From positions 1 to 45,931 of the forward strand of contig NZ_JARZAJ010000049.1 in the NCBI RefSeq assembly GCF_029892105.1: a stretch of 45,931 nucleotides of DNA, in the 5' to 3' direction. Under the pieces are notes generated by a model. That model saw only the letters and a program-made list of their open reading frames with translations. It had not been told where the DNA came from and did not search any database. Position numbers and translations under genes: made by a program. Position 1 is the first letter of the stretch; each line of letters starts with the position of its first letter. This DNA is from Kitasatospora sp. GP82 (GTDB lineage: Bacteria; Actinomycetota; Actinomycetes; Streptomycetales; Streptomycetaceae). Of the stretch, positions 1 to 7,759 are shown piece by piece.

Positions 1-1
1 T

Positions 2-442
2 GCCTCGCGCAGCGACGGCCGCACCGGCCTCAAGGGCGGAAGCGGCGGCGGTGGCAGCAAGGCCGCCGGCGGCGCCGGCGCCACTTCCGGTTCGTACGCG
101 GCGGCCGCGGTCGCCGCGGCCGAGGCCCAGGAGGGCAAGCCCTACGTACGGGGCGGCAACGGCCCGGATTCCTTCGACTGCTCAGGCCTCATGGTCTGGG
201 CCTACGCCAAGGCCGGCATCTCACTGCCGCGCACCTCGGAGGAACAGGCCTCGGCCGGGACCGACATCGGGACCGACATCTCCAACGCCCGCCCCGGCGA
301 CCTGATCATCTACTTCAACGACGCGCACCACGTCGGCATGTACGTGGGAGGCGGCCAGATCATCCACGCCCCGCGCCCCGGCAAATCCGTTCAATACCTG
401 GACGCCACTCTTATGCCCATCTCGGCGATCATCCGCATCTGA
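2..442 (+). CDS. NlpC/P60 family peptidoglycan hydrolase, C-terminal part (5' end outside window)
   Basis: This is the last about 146 codons of an exported cell-wall endopeptidase. The frame is open to the left edge, so the true start lies outside the window. A Gly/Ser/Ala-rich linker is followed by the NlpC/P60 (C40) domain. The catalytic cysteine sits in FDCSGL and the catalytic histidine in HHVGMYVG, with a further His in IIHAPRPG. Family knowledge: these enzymes cleave D-Glu-(gamma)-diaminopimelate stem-peptide bonds during growth and separation. The domain is complete and ends in TGA just before a strong terminator, so it is the last gene of its unit. It belongs to the same family as the coiled-coil hydrolase at 34744-35925 but carries a flexible Gly/Ser linker instead. 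Confidence 0.9.
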   Translation, partial: ASRSDGRTGLKGGSGGGGSKAAGGAGATSGSYAAAAVAAAEAQEGKPYVRGGNGPDSFDCSGLMVWAYAKAGISLPRTSEEQASAGTDIGTDISNARPGDLIIYFNDAHHVGMYVGGGQIIHAPRPGKSVQYLDATLMPISAIIRI

Positions 443-456
443 CCCGGTACCTGATC

Positions 457-495
457 CCGCAGGCCCTCCCCGCCCTTCGCGGGGAGGGCCTGCGG
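457..495 (+). terminator. Strong hairpin terminator after the NlpC/P60 gene
   Basis: A perfect 17-bp stem (457-473 pairing with 479-495) encloses a 5-nt loop and begins 14 nt after the stop codon. There is no U tract, which is normal for high-GC actinomycete terminators. Confidence 0.85.
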
Positions 496-632
496 CACTT
501 CCGAGCTTCCCAGGGCAGCCGTCCGCATCTGTGGGCTACACAGCCTCACAGCCATGGCGCAGCGATCTGGTGGTTCGCGGACTGGGGCGCGGCCGGAGGA
601 ACCGGCGGACCGATCGGATACAGGTGATTGCA

Positions 633-863
633 GTGACTGGCGACTTCTCCGCACCGGCCGGGGTGCGCGTGCCGGACTCGAAGCTCGCGCGTGAGGCGAC
701 CGAGGTCGTACGGGACAGCACGAGTGAACTGATCTACGACCACTCGCGCCGCGTGTACTTCTTCGGCTGCCTCCAGGGGCGCAACCGCGACCTCAGCTTC
801 GACCCCGAACTGCTCTACGTCGCGGCCATGTTCCACGACCTCGCCACCTGCCGCTTGCTGTAG
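633..863 (+). pseudogene. HD-domain phosphohydrolase, N-terminal fragment
   Basis: From a GTG at 633 the frame reads as the start of an HD-superfamily hydrolase. It has the segment STSELIYDHSRRVYFFG, and then AAMFHD, which ends in the family's His-Asp pair. Immediately after MFHD the match stops and the frame ends in an unrelated short tail at a TAG. Intact relatives of the cyanamide-hydratase/HD type run about 200 residues, so roughly the last two thirds are missing. Another GTG at 624 is possible. A product this short lacks most metal ligands and is unlikely to be active. Confidence 0.6.
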
Positions 864-1012
864 CCCTGGTCGAGCAGCTCCTGGGTCAACCTCGCGGCCT
901 CGTTGGGGGGGCAGCAGCAGCGACCCGTGCCGCGGCCGCTGGACCGAGCGGACCTGGCGAGTACTGGTAGCCGCCGGCTACCGGTGGACCGCCGACCTGG
1001 AACCCGTCGCAC
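835..1012 (-). pseudogene. Helix-turn-helix protein fragment
   Basis: On the minus strand the stretch at about 835-905 encodes EAARLTQELLDQGYSKRQVAR, which has the spacing of a helix-turn-helix (about ELLDQGYSKRQVA). The frame is cut at about 840, exactly where the HD gene on the other strand is broken. I cannot name the parent family. It is one of three unrelated gene pieces joined within 700 bp. Confidence 0.3.
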
Positions 1013-1269
1013 AGCTCGGCCGGCCCGACGCGCGCAAAGTCGTCAGCGCCTCCACCCGCAGCGGCGAGCAGGCCATCAACCGCGGCCCGGAAGCCGTCCA
1101 GCAAGGACTGAGCCACACCAACGGCGAAGTCGCCGCCGTCGTCGCCGACTCGACCGGCCGCTGTGTCTGGGCCGCCGTCGCCGACCAGGAGCTCTACGAC
1201 GCCGCCGAAGTCACCCTCCCCGACCACCTCACCGTCATGCCGGAGGAACAGGTGTTTTCGGCAGGGTGA
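901..1269 (+). pseudogene. Remnant of an unrecognised protein
   Basis: The plus frame from about 901 to a TGA at 1267-1269 reads as protein-like (for example TWRVLVAAGYRWTADLEPVA, later VAAVVADSTGRCVWAAVAD), with good third-position G/C. It has no credible start or ribosome binding site, and its left end abuts the helix-turn-helix fragment. I recognise no family. It is probably the 3' end of a gene broken by rearrangement. Confidence 0.3.
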
Positions 1270-1419
1270 ACGGGGTTCTGACCCAACTTCCGTAGCTTGC
1301 ACATGCTGGGTGACCGGGCACGTTGGTGCCGACCGTTGCGTTGTCAGGATCGGGATGGACGCTGTCCCGGCGGCAGTGGAGCAACCCGGCAGACTTGCAT
1401 CTTCACATGGGGGTAGGCG

Positions 1420-1749
1420 ATGAACATATTCCTCTGGGCGGCCGCATCCGTGCCAACGTTATTCCTCGCCGATCGGGCCCTTCTGTGGATGGAGCGGCGC
1501 GGCTGGATCTACTGGCGCAAACGTGAGTCTGAAATCGGCGCAGCGTCGATGCTCAGCGTGATCAACGAGATCCAGACTCTCCTCTCCCCGAGCCAACGGT
1601 ACGTGACGGAGGAGAAGGAGCGCCGACTGGTGCTGCGTGACGACGAGGAGTCGGGCGCGCCGCTCGATCGCCGGATCGACCTCGAGTCCGGGCGGGTTGC
1701 GATTCGCCGACTGCCGTCGTCATCGGCGGACCGGCACGAGAGTCCTTGA
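1420..1749 (+). CDS. DUF6191 membrane-anchored protein
   Basis: A 109-residue protein of unknown function. One N-terminal membrane segment (about residues 3-20, LWAAASVPTLFLADRALLW) is followed by a basic patch and a cytoplasmic tail containing LSPSQRYVTEEKERRLVLRD and IDLESGRVAIRR. This arrangement matches the actinomycete family DUF6191, and the length is normal for it. The ATG is preceded by GGGGTAGG at a suitable distance, which supports this start. Flanking DNA is gene debris, so no pathway can be inferred. Confidence 0.75.
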   Translation: MNIFLWAAASVPTLFLADRALLWMERRGWIYWRKRESEIGAASMLSVINEIQTLLSPSQRYVTEEKERRLVLRDDEESGAPLDRRIDLESGRVAIRRLPSSSADRHESP

Positions 1750-2091
1750 AGCCGGTCGTGGACCCGCATCGCGGTTCGGCTCCGTTCACCGGTGCGAACG
1801 ACGGTTCGACCGCATGGCAGTCGAGCTGGACAAACGAGTCCTCGCACTCACCTCACCACGACTCCGTGATCAGCAGGCCAGCATGGTCTGGCTCCAATAA
1901 TCTGACTGTGCGTGACCGGCTCACAGAAGTAGAAGTTGAGCCAGAGCCGTGGATGGGAGCCACTGCGGCAACGTGAACGAGGGCCACACCTTCGACAACG
2001 GGATCAAGGGCCACCTTGCTCATTGGGGTGAGACATACCGCTGTCGGAGGTACGAGCCGGAGTTGAGCCGATTGGCCGCGTCAAGCTGAGG
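1750..2091. other. Intergenic, no gene recognised
   Basis: Short open frames are present (for example VELDKRVLALTSPRLRD at about 1814-1870, plus strand), but none has a start with a ribosome binding site or a recognisable family. I see no clear RNA, repeat or terminator. Confidence 0.4.
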
Positions 2092-2571
2092 TCACAGCGC
2101 GGCGGCCCGCCCGCGCACAAGGAGGTTCTGCGTCCCCAGGCCGATCGCCAGGTACGCGTACAGCGACACGGTCCCCAGCACCCCGGCCCCGGCCGCGTGG
2201 TCGATCCACAGGCCCAGGGCGAGGTGCACGCCCACCGAGGCCAGCCACAGCCCGGTAGTGGCCGCCGTCCCCTTGCGCAGCACCTTGCCCTGGGGGCCGC
2301 GCCAGACTCGTACGGTTCGCGCCCTGGCCACGCCGAAGCCCGCCGCGACGACCAGGCTCGCCACCAGGAGGACGGCAGGCATCGCGGTCAGCGGGCGGTC
2401 CTTGGCGACTGAGGCCACACCGAAGGCAATCCCCGAGACGCCCAGGACACCGAGGACCGCCGGGGTGATCAGCGAGCCGATGCGCCGCACCGGACGGGTG
2501 CGTAACTGCTGTCGCACCACCAGCCCGACGACCAGCACGGCCATGACGAGGGCGCCGTTCGTACTCTGCAT
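2092..2571 (-). CDS. DUF1453-type membrane protein
   Basis: A 159-residue integral membrane protein with four or five hydrophobic segments (starting MQSTNGALVMAVLVVGLVVR, then ITPAVLGVLGVSGIAFGVAS and AMPAVLLVASLVVAAGFGVA). The VWRGPQGKVLRKGT turn between helices is typical of DUF1453 (CcdC-like) proteins of actinomycetes, whose function is unknown. I chose the ATG at 2571 because GGGGAG lies six bases upstream on the minus strand. A longer reading to 2736 adds an Arg-rich, non-hydrophobic leader that looks non-coding. Confidence 0.75.
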   Translation of the reverse strand: MQSTNGALVMAVLVVGLVVRQQLRTRPVRRIGSLITPAVLGVLGVSGIAFGVASVAKDRPLTAMPAVLLVASLVVAAGFGVARARTVRVWRGPQGKVLRKGTAATTGLWLASVGVHLALGLWIDHAAGAGVLGTVSLYAYLAIGLGTQNLLVRGRAAAL

Positions 2572-2696
2572 GTCAACTCCCCGTTGTGGCACTGCGCTCG
2601 GGCGGCAGCGCCGCACCACCAATTGTGCGCGGACGTCCACGGGCGTCACTCGACAGGGGTGGCTCTCGCCTCGTTGCCGATCATGGACCTGTGTAA

Positions 2697-2873
2697 GTGT
2701 CCTTTGCCTCCACGAACGGAGCACCATGGCTCTCATTCACGTTGCCCGAGTGGCTCCAAAACGCCGACGCCTTGCCGAAAACAGAACAGGACTCCGCCGC
2801 ACGCGAGTCCTGGATGGCCAGCTGGCGGGCCCTCGTGGAGAAGGAACTCAAGCAACTCGGCACCACCACCTGA
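2697..2873 (+). CDS. Small hypothetical protein
   Basis: A 58-codon frame from GTG to TGA. The last 46 residues read as a soluble amphipathic protein (LPEWLQNADALPKTEQDSAA, then SWMASWRALVEKELKQLGTT), and codon usage fits the host. There is no convincing ribosome binding site, so it may be a 5'-truncated remnant. I know of no function. Confidence 0.35.
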   Translation: MSFASTNGAPWLSFTLPEWLQNADALPKTEQDSAARESWMASWRALVEKELKQLGTTT

Positions 2874-3229
2874 CCCGCGCGGCCCGACACGTTCAACCCG
2901 AGAAGGCAGCAACCGGCCCCGGTGGTCACCATGTGGTGGCCGAGGCCGACTGCGTTCGGTTCGACGGAAAGGGCGGCCGCACGGGCGGCCCGCTGACCGC
3001 CCTGGGGTCAGGGGGTGTCACCCGCCTCCCAGCGGCGCGAGTCCTCGGCCCTGGACCGGCACCGGTGGCTGTCCCTTCGATGACGACCAGTGCACGGCGG
3101 CCGACCTGTCCCCCGATCAGGTCGGCCGCCCGCCGGGCCGCTCCGCCCCACTGCTCAGTCGGCGTCGGCAACCGGCTCGTCGGCGGGGTAGGGCGGGGCC
3201 GGCTCGTACTGGGCACGGACGCAGCGAGC
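2874..3229. other. Intergenic, no gene recognised
   Basis: Long frames occur on both strands but have shadow-like Pro/Arg/Gly-rich composition. Nothing with a start, ribosome binding site and family signature was seen. The right part adjoins the IS1380 remnant. Confidence 0.4.
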
Positions 3230-3440
3230 CACTGGATCGTGCCCGGTGCCGCGCGGCCGCAGCCGCCGCAGAGCGTCGGAGAAGGTGCTGGTCAGTGTGG
3301 TGGCGTCGGCCAGATCCGCCAGCAGGCGATCCGGCGCGGCTGACGACCCCGTGCCCGTCGGCGCTGACGACGAGCTTGGGGCGTGACCGGGTGGTGTGCA
3401 CGCAGAAAGACCCTTCCTGCTGGTACGACGGAGACCTTGG
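3230..3440 (-). pseudogene. IS1380-family transposase, N-terminal fragment
   Basis: Minus-strand reading gives HTTRSRPKLVVSADGHGVV and then, after a frame change at the codon following AGS, LLADLADATTLTSTFSDALR and RPRGTGHDP. These blocks are the conserved start of IS1380-family DDE transposases. The match ends after GTGHDP, so only about 70 of roughly 450 residues remain, with at least one frameshift. A second, internal IS1380 piece lies at 27480-27720 in the opposite orientation. Confidence 0.6.
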
Positions 3441-3521
3441 ACAAGCCTCATCGTCCCGGTTCAGAAGGCGCTTTCGCGTTACCGCCCACAATCCGGCCCA
3501 GCACCAGCTGAAACGCGCAGG

Positions 3522-4415
3522 CTAAAGGTGCAGCCTCGCCACCTCTGCCGCCGACAGTGTGAGCCCGGCCACCGCGGCCGAGTCGCGGATGGAGGCCGGC
3601 CGACGTGCGCCCGGGATCGGGACCACGACCGGCGACTGCGCCAGATGCCAGGCGAGGCAGACCTGTTGCGGGCTGACGCCGCGGGCGCGGGCGAGGGCGT
3701 GGAAGGGCGTGTCCGGCATCGGTGCAGTGGATCCCGGATCGTCGACAGCACTGAGTGAGATCCCGCCGAGCGGGCTCCACGGCAGGAAGGCCAGGCCGAG
3801 CTCGGTGCACAGGTCGAGGGTGTCCCGGGTGGACGGGTGTGCCGGGGAGAAGCGGTTCTGCACCGAGACCAGACGTGGGCCGAGGATCTCCCGCGCCGTT
3901 CGGATCTGGCCGCGGTCCACGTTGGAGAGGCCGACCATCCGGATCGTGCCGGCGTCGGCCAGGTCCCGCAGCGCGCCGACCGAGTCGGCGAACGGGACGG
4001 CCGGGTCCGGCTTGTGCAACTGGTAGAGGCCGATCGCCTCCACGCCGAGCCGGGCCGCCGAGGCCTCGGCCGCGCGGCGCAGGTGGCGCGGGTCGCCGTC
4101 GACCGTCCACGATCCGTCGCCGGGACGACCCCGGCCGCCCTTGGTCGCCACCAGTACCTCGTCCGAACCGCTGCCGTAGGCGGCCAGCGCTCGGGCGATG
4201 AGCCGTTCGTTGTGGCCGAGTTCGCCGGCGTGCCAGTGGTAGCAGTCGGCGGTGTCGATCAGCCGCACGCCCGCGTCCAGCGCGGCGTGGATCACAGCGA
4301 CCGCCTGCTCCTCGTGCGGGCGTTCTTCGACGGAGAGCGGCATCGCGCCGAGGCCGATGGCGCCCACCGCAACGCCGCCGATGGTGCGGGCGTGCGCAGC
4401 CGGAGTCTGCCTCAT
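3522..4415 (-). CDS. Aldo/keto reductase
   Basis: A 297-residue NADPH-dependent oxidoreductase of the aldo/keto reductase (TIM-barrel) superfamily, near the usual length. The catalytic tetrad can be placed at Asp54 (RLIDTADCY), Tyr59, Lys92 (VLVATKGG) and His134 (GLYQLHKPDP). The C-terminal cofactor-binding motif is VVPIPGARRPASI. The ATG at 4415 overlaps the TGA of the upstream epimerase gene by 4 nt (ATGA), which fixes the start and implies translational coupling. A longer frame to 4598 would lie inside the epimerase. Substrate unknown; the pairing suggests successive steps on a sugar-like or small carbonyl compound (inference). Confidence 0.9.
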   Translation of the reverse strand: MRQTPAAHARTIGGVAVGAIGLGAMPLSVEERPHEEQAVAVIHAALDAGVRLIDTADCYHWHAGELGHNERLIARALAAYGSGSDEVLVATKGGRGRPGDGSWTVDGDPRHLRRAAEASAARLGVEAIGLYQLHKPDPAVPFADSVGALRDLADAGTIRMVGLSNVDRGQIRTAREILGPRLVSVQNRFSPAHPSTRDTLDLCTELGLAFLPWSPLGGISLSAVDDPGSTAPMPDTPFHALARARGVSPQQVCLAWHLAQSPVVVPIPGARRPASIRDSAAVAGLTLSAAEVARLHL

Positions 4416-5302
4416 CCCCGGGCCTCCTTGAGGACCAGCGGCAGCCAGTCGGCGACCGACGAGAACCGGAAGCCCAAGCGCGCCGCCCGGCCGTTGTCCA
4501 TCGCGTAGCAACGGTCGAAGGAGAACGGCGAGACGGGCTCGCCCGTCCCGACGACCAGCGTCGGCTCCGTGCCGACCGCGCGGCCGATCGCCGCGCACAA
4601 CTCGCCTGCGTCCAGCGTTCCGTGCGATGCCGCGTTGACGGGACCGGTGAAGTCCGCCACCGCGGCCCAGGCCAGGAAGCGGGCGATTTCCGGCTCATGG
4701 ACGAAGGACGCGGGCTGCGGCGAGGCGTGGACCACCACCGGCAGGCCGCGCTCGATCCGCTCGACATAGTGGGCGAGCCGCCCGGTGAAGTCGGCGCCGC
4801 CGAGGACGTGCGCGGTGCGGACGGCGGCGACGTCGAAGTGCGCCTCCCGGGTGAGCAGTGCCTCCGCCTGGCGCTTGCCCTCGCCGTAGTGGTCCGCCCT
4901 GAACCGCTGATCCTGCCAGGGAAGTTCCAGGTCCACCGGCCAGGTCGATGCATCGACGGCCTCCTCCGGGACGGCCGCCCCGCCCGGCCGGCCGAGCTCG
5001 GCGTAGACCTCGACCGTGGAGGTCACCACGTAGCGCCGGGTGCGGCCGGCGAAGACCCGGGCGGCGACGGCCGCCTGGAGCGGCGTGTAGCAGACCTGGT
5101 CGACCACGACGTCGAAGCACCGGTCGGCGAGCACGGCGCGCATTGCGGCCTCGTCGTCGCGGTCGGCGCACAGCCGGGTCACGCCCTGCGGTGCAGGCGT
5201 CGAACCTCGGTTGATGACGGTCACCGCCGCGCCCGCGTCCCGCAGTTCCCCGATCAGCCGCCGCCCGAAGTAGCGGCTCCCACCGATCACGCACACGTCC
5301 AT
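4412..5302 (-). CDS. NAD-dependent epimerase/dehydratase (extended SDR)
   Basis: A 296-residue Rossmann-fold protein. The nucleotide-binding loop is GGSRYFG (residues 7-13), followed by a conserved Arg after beta-2 (INRGS). The SDR residues are visible as the STVEVY segment (Ser95) and YGEGK (Tyr139, Lys143). Such proteins act on nucleotide-sugars or related compounds with bound NAD(P). The gene is first in a two-gene unit with the aldo/keto reductase (ATGA overlap). It diverges from the LysR gene at 5411 across a 108-bp interval that must hold both promoters. Confidence 0.85.
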   Translation of the reverse strand: MDVCVIGGSRYFGRRLIGELRDAGAAVTVINRGSTPAPQGVTRLCADRDDEAAMRAVLADRCFDVVVDQVCYTPLQAAVAARVFAGRTRRYVVTSTVEVYAELGRPGGAAVPEEAVDASTWPVDLELPWQDQRFRADHYGEGKRQAEALLTREAHFDVAAVRTAHVLGGADFTGRLAHYVERIERGLPVVVHASPQPASFVHEPEIARFLAWAAVADFTGPVNAASHGTLDAGELCAAIGRAVGTEPTLVVGTGEPVSPFSFDRCYAMDNGRAARLGFRFSSVADWLPLVLKEARG

Positions 5303-5410
5303 ACCGCGGCCCCTTCCCGGTCCGTCTCTTTGCGTCCTCGGCGATCAGTCTGCTCGACAGTGATCAACAGCGGTAGTGTCCATCACGATGCCTCGTTATC
5401 AGGAGAACTG
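5303..5410. promoter_or_regulatory. Divergent promoter region, epimerase operon / LysR gene
   Basis: The 108 bp between two divergent starts contains short dyads of the ATCA/TGAT type (for example TGATCAAC at about 5360 and CATCAC near 5381). These are plausible LysR contacts, but no strong palindrome stands out. By the usual LysR arrangement, the divergent regulator probably controls the epimerase/reductase pair. This is inference. Confidence 0.4.
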
Positions 5411-6346
5411 TTGATTGACGTCCAGCGGCTGGCCGTGCTGCGCGAGGTCGCCCGCCACGGCAGCTTCAACCAGGCAGCCTTGGCGCTGCACTGCACACCC
5501 TCGGCCGTCTCGCAGCAGATCGCCGCGCTGGAGCGAAGTCTCGGTGCACGCGCGGTCGAACGCTCCACCCGCGGCGTCACGCTGACGGACGCGGGCCGCC
5601 TGCTGGTGGAGGCCGCAGACGCGATCGCCGCCGAACTGGCCGACACCCAGCAGCGCCTCGACCGGCTGACCGCCGAGCAAACCACGCTCACCGTCGCCAC
5701 CTTCGCCAGTGCGGGCCGGCGGCTGCTGCCCACCGCCCTGGCCGGTTTCGTCGCCGACCACCCGCAGGTGGAGCTGACGATCCTGGAGGCGGAGCCGGAG
5801 GAGAGCCTGCCCGCCGTCCGCGAGGGACGGGCCGACCTCGCCCTCGCCTACCACTTCGACGGCCCGCCGCCCGCCCGGCCCGGCGACCGGTCCGGCCTGG
5901 ACTGGACGCCCCTCGGTGTGGACCCGCTGCGGGTCGTGCTACCGCGCCGCCACCCGGCCGCGGCCCGCTACCGAACCCGGCCCGAACCGCCGCATCTGGC
6001 CGAACTCGCCGACCAGCGCTGGATCCTGGGCTGCCACAAATCCGCCGCACAGTTCGCCCGCCACGCCGACCTGGCCGGCGTCGAGCTGCGGATCTCCTGC
6101 ACCGCGGCGGACTACGACTTCGCCCAGTCACTCGTCCGAGCCGGCGTCGGCATCGCACTGATCCCCGAGATCGGCCTGACCCGGCACCCGGAGCTGGTCG
6201 CGCTCCCGCTGGCCGAGCCGAGCCCGCGTCGCCACCTGGGCCTGGCCCTCTCCCGCCGCCGCCGCGGCCCCGCCGCACGGCTGGCCGAGGAGTTGGCGTC
6301 CCAACTCCTCGGCCAGACGCAGGTGTCGGCCAGCCCGGCCTCGTAG
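5411..6346 (+). CDS. LysR-family transcriptional regulator
   Basis: A 311-residue regulator. The N-terminal winged helix-turn-helix reads VARHGSFNQAALALHCTPSA then VSQQIAALERSLGARAVERS. The C-terminal effector domain is periplasmic-binding-protein-like (from about residue 95, with LPTALAGFVADHPQVELTIL and AGVGIALIPEIGL). The start is TTG at 5411, chosen because AGGAGA lies 4-9 nt upstream and the helix-turn-helix begins at once. The long upstream open frame is antisense to the epimerase gene. Divergent placement suggests that it regulates that operon and itself. Confidence 0.9.
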   Translation: MIDVQRLAVLREVARHGSFNQAALALHCTPSAVSQQIAALERSLGARAVERSTRGVTLTDAGRLLVEAADAIAAELADTQQRLDRLTAEQTTLTVATFASAGRRLLPTALAGFVADHPQVELTILEAEPEESLPAVREGRADLALAYHFDGPPPARPGDRSGLDWTPLGVDPLRVVLPRRHPAAARYRTRPEPPHLAELADQRWILGCHKSAAQFARHADLAGVELRISCTAADYDFAQSLVRAGVGIALIPEIGLTRHPELVALPLAEPSPRRHLGLALSRRRRGPAARLAEELASQLLGQTQVSASPAS

Positions 6347-6689
6347 GCCAGGATGCGCTTATGCCTGCCAAATAGCCGGACCATGACTCATGTGCCCGAA
6401 AAAAGCACTCGGACATCTGCGAGGCAAGTTCCGGACGGGGCAGTTGCCTTACATTGCCGGCGTACTCCAGAACTTTGCCCTGTACGTCGACACACATGCC
6501 CTGAAGCCTTTTGGCGGCACGAGATAAGGCGAGTTGTCTGGGGTTCCTGAGCTGAATCGGCAGTTCACAGCCTTGATCACCGTCAAGGCATATGAGGCAT
6601 ACGGAGGGGGGAGCCGGAGTGTGCCGATGGCCATGTCTGCCCGGAGTCACCGTCCGTCGATCCGGCCACGGTGATCGTGGGCGCGGCGT
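6347..6689. other. Intergenic between two LysR genes, no gene recognised
   Basis: This stretch lies between the 3' ends of two convergent LysR genes. It has lower GC than its surroundings and no recognisable gene or clean hairpin terminator. A short plus frame (6353-6550) has no ribosome binding site. Confidence 0.4.
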
Positions 6690-7625
6690 TCAGCGCGGGA
6701 TCACCCAGCGCGGTGCCCAGGTCCCGGCGGCGTCGTGGCCGGCCGTTGTGGCGGCGAGGTGGGCGCGGAGGGTGGCCAGCGCCGGGTGGGGGTTGTCGCG
6801 GTGCCAGAGGAGCGAGTGCGGGTAGACGGGTGTCGGGTCGGTCACCGGGATGCGGCGCAGGCCGTGGTCGGCGGGCCAGATGAGGCGGGTGTGCTCGCCC
6901 ATGAAGGTGGCCAGGGCCGGGGTGTCGGCGATGGTGTCGAGGAGTGCGTCGGAGCCGAAGTTGGGGCCGGTCGCCTCGATGGTGAGGCCGAACTCGGTGA
7001 CGAGGTCGTCGTAGTAGGCGGTCCACTCGGTGCCGGGGACGATGCCGGGCATCCAGATCCGGTGCCCGGTGAGCTGAGCGAGGGTCACCGACCGGGCGGC
7101 CGCCAGCGCGTGGGCGGGGCCGGTGAGGAGTTGGAGCGGCTCGTCGAGGACCCGGACGGACTCGATGTCCTCGGGCAGGGGCCGGCCGGGTGCGGCGACG
7201 GCGCGGAAGGACGCGTCGATCGCACCGGAGCGGATGGCGGCGACGGCCGTCTCGATGTCGAACAGCATCAGCACGTCGAGCTCGATGTCGGGGTGTGCGC
7301 GGTGGAAGCCGCGCATCAGGCCCGACTGCGCGCTGCGCGAGGTGAGCACGTCGACGCGCAGCGGACGGCGGCCGGGGCGCACGGACGCACCCGCGCGCTC
7401 GGCGGCGCGCAGCAGCTCGCGCGCGTGGGGCAGGAACGCCTGCCCGTCGATGGTGAGTTCGGCGCCGCGCGCGGTGCGGGTGAACAGCCGCACGCCGAGG
7501 TTGCGCTCCAGCGCGGCGATGCGCTTGGAGACGGCCTGCTGGGTGACCGCCAGCTCGGCGGCGGCCTCCTGGAACTGCCCCGCGTCGGCGGCGGCGACGA
7601 AGGTCCGGACGGTGTCGAGGTCCAT
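6690..7625 (-). CDS. LysR-family transcriptional regulator
   Basis: A 311-residue regulator with the N-terminal helix-turn-helix FVAADAGQFQEAAAELAVTQ then QAVSKRIAALERNLGVRLFT. The effector domain begins at about residue 88 (LRVDVLTSRSAQSGLMRGFH) and contains the FDIETAVAAIRSGAIDASFR pocket region. Length is normal. The ATG is followed directly by the helix-turn-helix. It diverges from an MFS exporter, and the shared region holds repeated GGTTGTG boxes, so it probably controls the exporter in response to a small ligand (inference). Confidence 0.9.
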   Translation of the reverse strand: MDLDTVRTFVAAADAGQFQEAAAELAVTQQAVSKRIAALERNLGVRLFTRTARGAELTIDGQAFLPHARELLRAAERAGASVRPGRRPLRVDVLTSRSAQSGLMRGFHRAHPDIELDVLMLFDIETAVAAIRSGAIDASFRAVAAPGRPLPEDIESVRVLDEPLQLLTGPAHALAAARSVTLAQLTGHRIWMPGIVPGTEWTAYYDDLVTEFGLTIEATGPNFGSDALLDTIADTPALATFMGEHTRLIWPADHGLRRIPVTDPTPVYPHSLLWHRDNPHPALATLRAHLAATTAGHDAAGTWAPRWVIPR

Positions 7626-7641
7626 GTCGGCACCCTATAGG

Positions 7642-7733
7642 CACAACCGTTGGTTGTGGCCAGGCGGTCCTGTGGTTGTTTGATCCCCGGGTGTGGTGCT
7701 CGCTTTGATGCTTCCGATCGCGGATTGGTTGTG
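7642..7733. promoter_or_regulatory. Putative LysR operator with repeated GGTTGTG boxes
   Basis: Between the divergent LysR (7625) and MFS (7760) genes lies a perfect dyad, CACAACC-GTT-GGTTGTG, at 7642-7658. Further direct copies are GGTTGTT at 7674-7680 and GGTTGTG at 7727-7733. The dyad is 17 nt upstream of the LysR start and the last copy is 27 nt upstream of the MFS start. That fits autoregulation plus control of the exporter. Confidence 0.55.
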
Positions 7734-7759
7734 CGGGTGAGTGGCGAGGGGCGTGGGGC

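Noticed and set aside
4622..5410. Long upstream extension of the LysR frame (574 codons if taken from 4622).
   Set aside because: It is antisense to the epimerase gene and Pro/Arg/Gly-rich. TTG 5411 with AGGAGA starts directly at the helix-turn-helix.
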